From the NCBI RefSeq assembly GCF_024435075.2, contig NZ_JAMZEG020000002.1:124001-188000 (forward strand): DNA of 64,000 bases, in the 5' to 3' direction. Below the pieces are notes generated by a model. The model saw nothing but the letters and a program-made list of their open reading frames with translations. It made no database searches and was not told the origin of the DNA. Positions 35,079-43,955 of the stretch are shown here, one piece after another (the stretch's first letter is position 1; the number at the start of each line of letters is the position of its first letter). The stretch is from Marinomonas maritima. GTDB lineage: Bacteria > Pseudomonadota > Gammaproteobacteria > Pseudomonadales > Marinomonadaceae. The translations under genes and the position numbers were made by a program.

Positions 35079-38000
35079 ATGATTGAAGCGATTATCCGCT
35101 GGTCTATTCATAATCGGCTTATGGTGCTATTGGCCAGTATTATTCTTGTTGGCGCCGGTTTGTATTCGTTAAAGAATACGCCTGTTGACGCGATTCCTGA
35201 CTTGTCAGATGTTCAAGTCATCATTAAAACCAGCTATCCAGGGCAAGCGCCGCAAGTAGTGGAAGACCAAGTGACGTATCCAATGACGACGGCGATGTTG
35301 TCTGTACCGGGTGCTCAAACCGTGCGTGGTTATTCGTTCTTTGGGGATTCTTATGTCTATGTGATTTTCGATGAAGACACCGACATGTATTGGGCGCGAA
35401 GCCGAGTGTTGGAGTATTTAAGTCAAGTCGCACCTTCATTACCGAGCAACGCGAGGGCGCAATTAGGGCCAGATGCAACAGGCGTTGGCTGGGTGTATTT
35501 GTATGCATTAGTTGATAAAACCGGTCAAAACGATTTAAGCCAACTGCGTTCACTGCAAGATTGGTTCTTGAAATATGAATTGCAAACAGTAGCTGGTGTG
35601 TCTGAAGTAGCGCCGATTGGCGGTATGGTTAAACAGTATCAAGTGAGTGTTAACCCCGATAAATTACGTGCGCTGAATATGCCATTGAGCCACATTCAAA
35701 ATGCGATTAAACGCGGTAACCAAGAAGTCGGTGCGTCGGTCATCGAAATGGCAGAAGCCGAATACATGGTTCGAGCGTCTGGTTATATACAAAGTGTTGA
35801 AGACATTGAAATGATTCCGCTTGGCGTCAGTGAAAGTGGTACACCACTGACGATCAAAGACGTGGCTGAGGTGGGTATTGGACCACAAATGCGGCGCGGT
35901 TTAGCAGAGCTAAATGGAGAAGGTGAAGTGGTTGGTGGCGTGGTTGTCATGCGTTTTGGTGAAAATGCCCAAAAAACCATTGAAGGCGTCAAAGCAAAAC
36001 TAGAAACACTTAAGTCCAGTCTGCCAAAAGGGGTTGAAGTCGTTACCGTCTATGATCGCTCTGGATTGATTGATCGCGCGGTTGAGAATTTATGGACGAA
36101 GCTGCTGGAAGAGTTTCTTGTGGTGGCGCTGGTCTGTGTGGTGTTTCTTTTCCATATACGCTCTTCTTTGGTGGCGATTATCAGTTTGCCGGTTGGTATC
36201 TTGACGGCTTTCATTGTCATGCATTGGCAAGGTATTAATGCCAACATTATGTCGCTTGGTGGTATTGCGATTGCTATTGGCGCCATGATCGACGGCGCCA
36301 TCGTGATGATTGAAAACCTTCATAAGCACATGGAAAAAGTCGAAATGACTAAGGAAAACCGCTGGCAAATTGTCGCCACGGCGGCGACTGAAGTTGGGCC
36401 GGCTTTATTTTTTAGCTTGTTGATCATCACCGTTAGTTTTGTGCCTGTGTTTACTTTGGAGTCTCAAGAAGGTCGAATGTTTGGCCCCTTGGCGTATACC
36501 AAAACCTACGCTATGGCGGCATCAGCAGCGCTGGCCATTACCTTAGTGCCTGTATTGATGGGGTACTTTGTACGAGGCAAGGTATTACCAGAACATAAAA
36601 ACCCGATTAATCGTGCCTTAGTTGCGATCTATATGCCGGCGTTAAAAACGGTGTTGAGTTTTCCGAAAACAACGATTGTGGTGGCGATTGCTATTTTTGC
36701 TATTGGGATGTGGCCTCTCAATAAGCTGGGCAGTGAGTTTATTCCCAGCCTAGACGAAGGCGATTTAATGTACATGCCAACGGCCTATCCGGGAATTTCC
36801 ATCGGACAAGCGCGTCAGGTATTGCAGCAAACCAATAAGTTGATAGCGACCGTCCCTGAGGTGAAAACTGTCTTTGGTAAAGTAGGTCGCGCGGAAACAG
36901 CAACTGACCCTGCGCCGCTGACCATGATAGAAAGCTTCATACAATTCAAGCCTAAGTCTGAATGGCGAGACGGTATGACCAGCGACAAAATCAAACAAGA
37001 GTTAGATCAGTTAATTAAGATTCCGGGCATTACAAACGCGTGGGTCATGCCGATCAAAACGCGCATCGATATGTTGGCAACGGGTATTAAAACGCCAGTG
37101 GGTATTAAGGTTGCTGGGCCTGATCTAAAGGTCATTCAAGACATCGGTTTACAGTTAGAGAAAATATTGAAACCAGTGGAAGGCACAGCATCAGTTTATT
37201 CTGAGCGCGTGGCGGGCGGTCGTTATGTCAAGATTGATATTGATCGAGCAAAAGCCTCTCGCTATGGAATGAACATTCAAGATGTTCAAGAGTTGATCTC
37301 GTCAGCGGTGGGTGGCATGAATGTCACCAATACCATTGAAGGGCTGGAGCGCTATCCGATTAACGTGCGTTATCCGCAGGAATATCGAGATTCACCAGAG
37401 CAGTTAGCCCTTTTGCCGATTGTGACGCCGAATGGTTTACGAATCGCTCTGGGAGATATTGCGGATGTGTATGTGGAAGAAGGGCCGCCGGGGCTAAAAA
37501 GTGAAAATGCCCGTTTGAATGGCTGGACCTTTGTGGACATTGAAGGCGTGGATATTGGTCGTTATGTCGAAAACGCACAGAAAATCGTGGCGGATCAGGT
37601 GACGTTACCTGCTGGGTACTCGTTAAATTGGTCTGGTCAATACGAATACATGCAACGGGCGAAAGAAAAGCTGACGTATGTGGTGCCGCTGACATTGGTC
37701 ATTATTATTGTTCTCTTGTACATCAATTTTCGTAATTTTTCTGAGGTCGCCATCATTATGGGCACATTGCCTTTTGCCATGGTGGGCAGTATTTGGCTGA
37801 TGTATTTGTCTGGCTTCAACTTCTCAGTTGCGGTGGGTGTTGGCTTTATTGCGCTGGCTGGGGTGGCGGTGGAAATCGGCGTCATTATGCTGGTGTATTT
37901 GAATCAAGCGTGGGCTGAGACTCAGCGTAAATGCGCTGAAAAGGGCGTTTCGCCGCGTGTGGATACGCTTTATCACGCGGTGCTTCATGGTGCGGGTATG

Positions 38001-38207
38001 CGAGTTCGCCCTGTGATGATGACCGCGGCGGCTATCATTATCGGATTGCTGCCTATTTTGTATGGTACTGGAACAGGGTCTGAGGTGATGAGTCGAATCG
38101 CCGCGCCCATGGTCGGCGGTATGGTGAGCGCGGTTGTGCTGACGTTATTGGTGCTGCCAGCGGTGTATTTTCTATGGAAAAAATCGTCATTGAAACAGAC
38201 GCCTTAA
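35079..38207 (+). CDS. cusA: copper/silver RND efflux pump
   Basis: A 1042-residue heavy-metal-type RND transporter, which drives Cu(I)/Ag(I) out through CusB and CusC using proton flux. Twelve hydrophobic segments and two large periplasmic loops are evident. HME-type landmarks include IPDLSDVQVIIKTSYPGQAP near residue 38 and GGIAIAIGAMIDGAIVMIEN near 395 (proton-relay acidic residues in TM4). GSEFIPSLDEGDLMYMPTAY (near 550) and PVMMTAAAIIIGLLPI near 985 follow. The copper assignment over other metals comes from the CusF domain and cop neighbours. A hairpin at 38255-38283 separates it from copC. Confidence 0.93.
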   Translation: MIEAIIRWSIHNRLMVLLASIILVGAGLYSLKNTPVDAIPDLSDVQVIIKTSYPGQAPQVVEDQVTYPMTTAMLSVPGAQTVRGYSFFGDSYVYVIFDEDTDMYWARSRVLEYLSQVAPSLPSNARAQLGPDATGVGWVYLYALVDKTGQNDLSQLRSLQDWFLKYELQTVAGVSEVAPIGGMVKQYQVSVNPDKLRALNMPLSHIQNAIKRGNQEVGASVIEMAEAEYMVRASGYIQSVEDIEMIPLGVSESGTPLTIKDVAEVGIGPQMRRGLAELNGEGEVVGGVVVMRFGENAQKTIEGVKAKLETLKSSLPKGVEVVTVYDRSGLIDRAVENLWTKLLEEFLVVALVCVVFLFHIRSSLVAIISLPVGILTAFIVMHWQGINANIMSLGGIAIAIGAMIDGAIVMIENLHKHMEKVEMTKENRWQIVATAATEVGPALFFSLLIITVSFVPVFTLESQEGRMFGPLAYTKTYAMAASAALAITLVPVLMGYFVRGKVLPEHKNPINRALVAIYMPALKTVLSFPKTTIVVAIAIFAIGMWPLNKLGSEFIPSLDEGDLMYMPTAYPGISIGQARQVLQQTNKLIATVPEVKTVFGKVGRAETATDPAPLTMIESFIQFKPKSEWRDGMTSDKIKQELDQLIKIPGITNAWVMPIKTRIDMLATGIKTPVGIKVAGPDLKVIQDIGLQLEKILKPVEGTASVYSERVAGGRYVKIDIDRAKASRYGMNIQDVQELISSAVGGMNVTNTIEGLERYPINVRYPQEYRDSPEQLALLPIVTPNGLRIALGDIADVYVEEGPPGLKSENARLNGWTFVDIEGVDIGRYVENAQKIVADQVTLPAGYSLNWSGQYEYMQRAKEKLTYVVPLTLVIIIVLLYINFRNFSEVAIIMGTLPFAMVGSIWLMYLSGFNFSVAVGVGFIALAGVAVEIGVIMLVYLNQAWAETQRKCAEKGVSPRVDTLYHAVLHGAGMRVRPVMMTAAAIIIGLLPILYGTGTGSEVMSRIAAPMVGGMVSAVVLTLLVLPAVYFLWKKSSLKQTP

Positions 38208-38254
38208 TTTAATCAGTATTAAAAAAGTATTCTTTCGGAACTTTTGGAGATCGT

Positions 38255-38283
38255 GGATACAAAGAGCGTCCTTCTTTGTATCC
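38255..38283 (+). terminator. hairpin between cusA and copC
   Basis: GGATACAAAG and CTTTGTATCC form a 10-bp perfect stem with a 9-base loop, followed by GTTTAAAAAA. It is a terminator or attenuator at the end of the cus operon. Confidence 0.65.
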
Positions 38284-38319
38284 GTTTAAAAAATTATTAA
38301 TAACGCAAAAGGTAATAGC

Positions 38320-38667
38320 ATGAAAAATATGAAATTGGCACTTTCTACATTGGCTTTGGTGGCCTCCGTTAACGTATTTGCACACGGTATGATGACCATG
38401 ACATACCCTAAAGACGGTGCCATGCTAATGGCTCAGGCAGAACGTGTAGAGCTTAATTTTCAGAACCCAATGAAAGTCGTAAGTCTCAAAGTAGTAGGAT
38501 CCCAAGGCAAGCCTGTGTCGGTTCGTTTTGATCGTAATGCAGATACCACTAAGAGCTTTCAAACTATGTTACCTATGTTAGCGCCGGACAGTTATACGGT
38601 TCATTGGAAAGCAATGGGCGAAGATGGGCACATGATGAAAGGGTCTTATGGTTTTATGCAGCACTAA
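38320..38667 (+). CDS. copC: periplasmic copper-binding protein CopC
   Basis: A 115-residue periplasmic CopC. A signal peptide (ending VNVFA) is followed directly by His, giving the mature N-terminal HGMMTMTYPKDG with the Cu(II)-type amino-terminal histidine motif. The beta-sandwich pattern follows (VELNFQNPMKVVSLKVV, SYTVHWKAMGEDGHMMKGSY), whose HMMKG supplies another His/Met site. It carries copper in the periplasm and is usually paired with CopD, which follows after ~95 bp. Confidence 0.92.
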   Translation: MKNMKLALSTLALVASVNVFAHGMMTMTYPKDGAMLMAQAERVELNFQNPMKVVSLKVVGSQGKPVSVRFDRNADTTKSFQTMLPMLAPDSYTVHWKAMGEDGHMMKGSYGFMQH

Positions 38668-38761
38668 ATAGGTCCTTTAAGTTTTTTAGTGAAACGGTCT
38701 AATTAGATTTTATTTTTTAGGCTTTTATTTCAAACTTTTCATTTTAGGAAAAGGAGACTGC

Positions 38762-39655
38762 ATGACGTTAACGAACTGGGAAATCGCGCAATTACTGACA
38801 CGTTGGTTGTTGTATTTTGGTATATCAAGCGTTGTGGGTGGGCTATTTGCGTTTTGTTTGTTGCGTCATCAGTCTGCTTTATTGAGTCGTATAAAAGGGT
38901 ATGTACGAGGAGGTGCGCTGGTTGGTGTGGTCGCGACGATAGCGTATTTCTTTATCCTTGTCGGTGGGACGATGGAAGAGGGTCTATGGCTCATGTTCGA
39001 CCCTATGATGGTCTCTATCTATTGGGATTCGCCAGCGGGCAGTACCTTGATCGCTAATGTGATTGGTTATTGCTTGGTGATCATAGCGTCATTTACCCTT
39101 GGGTCGGATCGTGCCTTCAGTCTGTGGCCATTTTCTCGCCTGTCATTAATGGTCGCTTCCTTGGGCATAGCCAGTTTGATTTATTCGTTTTCACTCACGG
39201 GTCACGCGACGGCGCAAGCTTGGTATTATCAGATTATTTTCTTTGCTCATATTTTAATCGCTGCTTGGTGGTTAGGGCTTTTGTTTCCTTTGTGGTTAGT
39301 CATACGAAGTGCAACGGCAGAAGAGTCAAACAAGGTGTTGGAGCATTTCGGTAAACTTGCTGCCTACGCGGTGTTGGTTTTGATTGTGTGTGGTGCATGG
39401 ATGAGTTTCATATTGACAGGGTGGCAGGGCTTGTTTTCGACAGATTATGGCTTTTGGTTGCTGGTGAAGCTTGCTCTGGTCGTGGCAATTCTTGCGATGG
39501 CGGCCTATCACAAGTTGCATCTTGTACCGTTAATATTAGAGCGTGGTAATACAACGCTTATACAAAAATCTATTTTAATGGAAAAAATGATCGCTTCTTC
39601 AATCTTGGTGGTCACGGCGATATTTACGACGTTTGTTGGCCCTCCAGTGCATTAA
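38762..39655 (+). CDS. copD: inner-membrane copper protein CopD
   Basis: A 297-residue integral membrane protein with about eight hydrophobic segments, matching the CopD family. Conserved features are the histidine and glycine segment FSLTGHATAQAWYYQIIFFA (near residue 145) and WWLGLLFPLW. It is thought to move copper across the inner membrane with CopC. AAAGGAG precedes the ATG. It is part of a cop gene string with copC. Confidence 0.9.
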   Translation: MTLTNWEIAQLLTRWLLYFGISSVVGGLFAFCLLRHQSALLSRIKGYVRGGALVGVVATIAYFFILVGGTMEEGLWLMFDPMMVSIYWDSPAGSTLIANVIGYCLVIIASFTLGSDRAFSLWPFSRLSLMVASLGIASLIYSFSLTGHATAQAWYYQIIFFAHILIAAWWLGLLFPLWLVIRSATAEESNKVLEHFGKLAAYAVLVLIVCGAWMSFILTGWQGLFSTDYGFWLLVKLALVVAILAMAAYHKLHLVPLILERGNTTLIQKSILMEKMIASSILVVTAIFTTFVGPPVH

Positions 39656-39710
39656 TTGGAGGTGTATTTAGTGATGTTGTTTAGGTTGAAAGTTGATTGG
39701 AGGAGGAAGA

Positions 39711-40103
39711 ATGAGACAAAATAAAATCGTTATCATTATGTTTGTTCTGCTTGTGTTTGTTAGCCAGACACTTGCCTCTGTGGCTGTTCCAATGACACAT
39801 CAATCGGTGCCATTTTCCTCTGCTGTTTTTACCTCGCCGGTCGGCCATAAAGCGTCGTTGGAGAATAGGTCTGTTGGGAAATCCACTCATCAGCATCTTC
39901 AAACATTGCTGGTTACGAATACGTTAGATTGTTGCAAAGATACACACCCATGTCCTATGAGCTTTTGCATGTCGATGGCAGCCATTATAGATCACCAATG
40001 GATTCATCATGGCTCTCAACTGAGTCAGGGGATTACTAACCTAATTCAACAAGAGCGGCCACCGCGTGGTTCCTCTTTATATCGCCCTCCGATATCTGCC
40101 TAA
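39711..40103 (+). CDS. CopL-like Cys/His/Met-rich secreted protein
   Basis: A 130-residue secreted protein with a signal peptide (IVIIMFVLLVFVSQTLA) and a metal-ligand-rich segment DCCKDTHPCPMSFCMSMAAI near residues 80-99. Position just upstream of copA and composition recall CopL, a regulatory metal-binding protein in Xanthomonas copper loci. GGAGGAGG before the ATG at 39711 gives a strong ribosome site; an in-frame ATG at 39693 is less likely. Similarity to CopL is by features only, so a regulatory role is a guess. Confidence 0.62.
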   Translation: MRQNKIVIIMFVLLVFVSQTLASVAVPMTHQSVPFSSAVFTSPVGHKASLENRSVGKSTHQHLQTLLVTNTLDCCKDTHPCPMSFCMSMAAIIDHQWIHHGSQLSQGITNLIQQERPPRGSSLYRPPISA

Positions 40104-40234
40104 TTATTGGATGAGTCCGTCGTTTTGTCGGGCGCTCTAAGGTCACTAAACGTTATTTTCTATTATTAACCTTTCATCCACTACAGGGATAATGCCTGTT
40201 CTGGATGCTCTAAAGAATTTCATTGGAGACAATT

Positions 40235-40318
40235 ATGTCTTTTATTCATTGCGCAATTGGGTTGCACCTGCAAGTGGGTGTTGTTGGTTTAATACAAGTA
40301 AAGGAAGTTAGGTTATGA
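40235..40318 (+). CDS. possible 27-residue leader peptide coupled to copA
   Basis: An ATG at 40235 follows GGAGAC by four bases and opens a 27-codon frame containing a Cys and two His residues (FIHCAIGLHLQVG). Its stop codon TGA (40316-40318) overlaps the copA start as ATGA. Such an arrangement suggests translational coupling and perhaps copper-dependent control of copA translation. No homologue is known to me and the coding status is unproven. Confidence 0.4.
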   Translation: MSFIHCAIGLHLQVGVVGLIQVKEVRL

Positions 40319-42195
40319 CAATATCCAAACCTTCACACGAAAAGCTGAATAAATCATCGAGCGGTACAGTGCTTAGCCGTCGTCAGTTTGTATTTGGTGC
40401 TTCTGCCATGCTGGCTTTAACGACCATTCCTTTTTCAAAAAATGCATTTGCAAGTGCAATTAGCCAATCTTTAACTCAGTTATCTGGGAAAGTCTTTGAT
40501 TTAAGCATTGATTATAAAACCGTTAATTTTACGGGAACACCTGCTAGAGCAACGGTCATTAATCAGCTGTTTCCCGGACCCTTGTTACGCTGGAAAGAAG
40601 GTGAAACGGTCACGCTAAGAGTAAAAAACAATCTTGATCATGACAGCTCTTTGCACTGGCATGGGATGATTTTACCGACAGAAATGGATGGCGTTCCAGG
40701 TCTTAGTTTTGCGGGCATCAAACCGGGAGACACGTTCGAATATACATTTCCTATTAAGCAAAGTGGTACTTATTGGTATCACAGTCATTCAGGTTTTCAA
40801 GAGCAAACGGGAGCGTATGGCGCCATTGTTATAGACCCTAAAGAAGCAGACCCTGTCGTGTTTGATCGTGAGCATGTCATCATGCTGTCGGACTGGTCGG
40901 ATGAGGCGCCGGAAACAATATATGCGAATTTGAAGAAGCAATCAGACTATTACAATTACAGTGAAAGAACGACGTCTGATTTGTTTTCTGATATCAAAAA
41001 GCAAGGGTTGGTGAACACTTGGAGAGCGCGCTCCATGTGGAATCAGGAGCGTATGAGTGACCGAGATATTTCTGATGTCACGGGCGCCACCTATACGTAT
41101 TTAATGAATGGGAACTCACCGGCACAACCTTGGCAAGCGCTCTTTAAACAAGGAGAAAAAGTTCGTCTTCGCTTTATTAATAGCTCCGCGATGACGATAT
41201 TTGATGTGCGAATTCCAGGTTTGAAAATGACCGTGGTAGCGAGTGATGGACAAAATGTTCAGCCTATTACCATCGACGAATTTCGCATGGGTGTTGCAGA
41301 AACTTACGATGTGATAGTCGAGCCGAAGATGGAGGATGCTTACTGTATTTTCGTTCAGAGCATTGACCGTTCTGGTTATACCCTTGGTAATTTCACGTCA
41401 GATGAAATGTTCACAGCCAAAATCCCTGATATGGACCCTATGCCGATCTTAGGGCATGGCGATATGGGTATGAATATGGAGGGTATGGACCACAGTAAAA
41501 TGGCAATGGGTTCAGATTCCATGTCGGGCATGGAAGGCATGGACCACAGTCAAATGGCAATGGGTTCAGGCTCAATGGCTGGCATGGAAGGCATGGAAGG
41601 CATGGATCACAGTCAGTCAAATACAGTCATCCCTACTTTAGGTTTAGCTGGTTATGGCAGTAACAATGAGATTAAGCATCTAGAGTCAGAAAATGGTCCT
41701 CAAGTAGACATGCAATCAGGTATGCCTCAAAGCGGCCTTAACGACCCAGGTATTGGCTTAAGGGATCACCAAGCGAACTATAACCGTAAAGTACTGACCT
41801 ACGCAGACCTAAAAGGCTTGCATCCTACTCATGATAAACGTCAACCCACTCGAGAAATCCAGCTGCATCTAACGGGCAATATGAATCGTTATATGTGGTC
41901 AATTAATGGAATCAATTTTGCTGATTCCGCTCCACTTGAATTGGCGTATAACGAAAGAGTGCGAATTACCTTGGTGAACGACACCATGATGATTCATCCC
42001 ATGCACCTGCATGGTGTATGGAGCGAGTTAGAAACGGGAGATCCTGATTACATTCCACGTAAGCATACCGTGATGGTTCAGCCTGGTTCAAAAATCAGCT
42101 ATTTGGTCACCGCAGACGCCTTAGGGCAATGGGCATATCACTGTCATTTGCTGTACCACATGCCTGGTATGTTTAGAAAAGTGGTCATCAAATAA
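40315..42195 (+). CDS. copA: multicopper oxidase CopA
   Basis: A 626-residue periplasmic multicopper oxidase that oxidises and sequesters copper. The Tat signal is SRRQFVFGASAML (Arg22-Arg23). Copper ligands are visible in SLHWHGMILP (near residue 115), YWYHSHSGFQEQ (near 158), IHPMHLHGVW (near 560) and the terminal WAYHCHLLYHMPGM. Residues ~375-445 hold Met/His-rich repeats of the type G-M-x-x-M-D-H-S-x-M, which bind extra Cu(I). Its start overlaps the stop of the possible leader peptide. copB follows after 12 bases, so both are co-transcribed. Confidence 0.95.
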   Translation: MTISKPSHEKLNKSSSGTVLSRRQFVFGASAMLALTTIPFSKNAFASAISQSLTQLSGKVFDLSIDYKTVNFTGTPARATVINQLFPGPLLRWKEGETVTLRVKNNLDHDSSLHWHGMILPTEMDGVPGLSFAGIKPGDTFEYTFPIKQSGTYWYHSHSGFQEQTGAYGAIVIDPKEADPVVFDREHVIMLSDWSDEAPETIYANLKKQSDYYNYSERTTSDLFSDIKKQGLVNTWRARSMWNQERMSDRDISDVTGATYTYLMNGNSPAQPWQALFKQGEKVRLRFINSSAMTIFDVRIPGLKMTVVASDGQNVQPITIDEFRMGVAETYDVIVEPKMEDAYCIFVQSIDRSGYTLGNFTSDEMFTAKIPDMDPMPILGHGDMGMNMEGMDHSKMAMGSDSMSGMEGMDHSQMAMGSGSMAGMEGMEGMDHSQSNTVIPTLGLAGYGSNNEIKHLESENGPQVDMQSGMPQSGLNDPGIGLRDHQANYNRKVLTYADLKGLHPTHDKRQPTREIQLHLTGNMNRYMWSINGINFADSAPLELAYNERVRITLVNDTMMIHPMHLHGVWSELETGDPDYIPRKHTVMVQPGSKISYLVTADALGQWAYHCHLLYHMPGMFRKVVIK

Positions 42196-42207
42196 GGAGA
42201 GTAATAA

Positions 42208-42921
42208 ATGAAAAATTTTAATTCACTAGGCTTTACGTTAGCGATGGCAATGGCTTCTGCTATGAGCTCTTTGTCTTATGCCGGTGCGGAAGATGACCCT
42301 TTATTAAGTTATGTCGCCATCGATCAATTAGAAAAAGGCCTTGAGTCAGATGATCCAACCAGCTTTAGTGTTCAAGCATGGGTTGGTTATGATATGGACA
42401 AAATCTGGCTTAAAACGTCAGGCGAATACCAGAATAGTGACGAGCAAGACCTAGAAGTACAGGCTTTATACAGTCATGCCGTAGCGCCGTATTGGGATAT
42501 GCAGATGGGCTTAAGGCGAGACATTAAACCGTCCCCATCTCGTGATTGGTTGGTGCTTGGTTTCCAAGGTCTGGCGCCGTATTTTTTCGACATTGACGGT
42601 ACTTTCTTTGTGGGAGAAAAAGGACAAACCGCCATTCGTTTGGGCATCGAACAGGAATGGTTAATCACTCAAAAGCTGATATTAACGCCTGAATTTGAAG
42701 TGAACGCCTATGGTAAGAGCGATGACGAATTAAATATGGGTTCTGGTCTTACTGATATCAATGCAGGGCTTCGACTAAAGTATGAAATAACACGTAAATT
42801 TGCACCTTACATAGGAATCGATTGGAGTAAAAAATTCGGTGCTACCGCGGATATTGCCCGTCATGATGGAGGGAGTGTTAGCAATTCTCAGTTTGTCATG
42901 GGCGTGACGGCTTGGTTTTAA
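42208..42921 (+). CDS. copB: outer-membrane copper resistance protein CopB
   Basis: A 237-residue outer-membrane beta-barrel protein of the CopB family, partner of CopA. A signal peptide ends near MSSLSYA. Barrel-like strands follow (VQAWVGYDMDKIWLKTSGEY, LQMGLRRDIKPSPSRDWLVL, RKFAPYIGIDWSKKFG) ending in aromatic VTAWF. Unlike many CopB proteins it lacks a long Met/His-rich N-terminal region, so it is a short version. AAGGAG precedes the ATG. Confidence 0.92.
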   Translation: MKNFNSLGFTLAMAMASAMSSLSYAGAEDDPLLSYVAIDQLEKGLESDDPTSFSVQAWVGYDMDKIWLKTSGEYQNSDEQDLEVQALYSHAVAPYWDMQMGLRRDIKPSPSRDWLVLGFQGLAPYFFDIDGTFFVGEKGQTAIRLGIEQEWLITQKLILTPEFEVNAYGKSDDELNMGSGLTDINAGLRLKYEITRKFAPYIGIDWSKKFGATADIARHDGGSVSNSQFVMGVTAWF

Positions 42922-43096
42922 ATTTTTTAACAAGAAGTAAAAGGGGTGGGCGGTGAGATGAAAGATAAAAGTCTCACTCACATCACCATTAATTTCTACG
43001 ATAAATAAGAAAGGAGAATGCCACAATGCTGCGTACGGTGAAGCTATCAGGCGACTAAATTAATATCCAATAGCTAATTTTGAAAGAGGCAAAAAT

Positions 43097-43540
43097 ATGA
43101 AGGTAATAAATAAAATCATTGCAACGTCAATCTTAACGTTAGTAAGTGCTAGCGTGTTGGCACAACCTATAATAGATCTCTATAAGTCTCCGACATGTGG
43201 GTGTTGCGTTAAATGGGGTGAGATAATGGAGGCAGAGGGTTATACCGTCAATTATCATCACAAAGAAAACTGGTCTTCTTTAAAGAAAGAGGCGGGTATG
43301 CCCATGGAACTACAATCATGTCACACCGCGTTGATCGACGGTTACTTAATTGAAGGGCATGTACCAGAGCAAGATGTGGCGCGTTTAATACTAGAAAAGC
43401 CTGAAAATATATCAGGCTTGGCTGTGCCTGGAATGCCAAGATATTCTCCTGGCATGGCAGCGAAAGGTCAGGGATACCGAGATTTTAATGTGGTTCAGTT
43501 TAGCCAACAAGGAGCGATGACAGTTTATAAAAAATATTGA
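43097..43540 (+). CDS. copG: DUF411 copper protein CopG
   Basis: A 147-residue periplasmic DUF411 protein. A signal peptide ends at VLA-QP. The core has LYKSPTCGCCVKWGEIMEAE (CxCC motif, near residue 35), a thioredoxin-like pattern, and further ligands in MELQSCHTALIDGYLIEGHVP near 75. CopG of Pseudomonas binds a multinuclear Cu-S cluster through such cysteines and is linked to copper redox handling. It sits at the end of the copper island, 175 bp after copB. Confidence 0.9.
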   Translation: MKVINKIIATSILTLVSASVLAQPIIDLYKSPTCGCCVKWGEIMEAEGYTVNYHHKENWSSLKKEAGMPMELQSCHTALIDGYLIEGHVPEQDVARLILEKPENISGLAVPGMPRYSPGMAAKGQGYRDFNVVQFSQQGAMTVYKKY

Positions 43541-43955
43541 TAAACGATTAATCTATCGAATCCAACTGGTTAGTTAGCTGATGCAATAGGAGCTCGCTAA
43601 CCAGCTTCGATAATAGGCTCAAAACTCACATTTGGTACTCGCTATGTTATACAAGATAGCTGGTTTGCTTCTTCCTTAGCTCTTGGGTACGTTTTATAAG
43701 TTTAATACGATCAAGTCATTTGTATGAGATTTTGGTGTACTTTCCTGCTTCTATGTTTGTCAAATATGCCAGTTTTTGTTGGAATTTAAGCACGGTCTCT
43801 TGATCAAAAAATCCAGCGAATCAGTAATAACCGAACGTATCAATAAACGCTTTGATAGCCCTATAAAATAAATTTATGCATCTGTTTTTTTTAAGTTTAT
43901 AGTTTTTAATTTACGGCTACAATTTAAACGGACATTTAATAGTAAGAGGATCCTT
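43541..43955. other. intergenic region between copG and the diguanylate cyclase
   Basis: About 415 bases without a supported gene. A hairpin at 43566-43604 (CTGGTTAG with CTAACCAG, extended by imperfect pairs) probably ends the copper transcripts. The last ~100 bases are AT-rich and likely hold the promoter of the following gene. Confidence 0.55.

Noticed and set aside
41438..41620. Cys/Pro-rich open frame antisense to copA
   Set aside because: Reverse reading of the Met/His-rich repeat of CopA; composition is an artefact.
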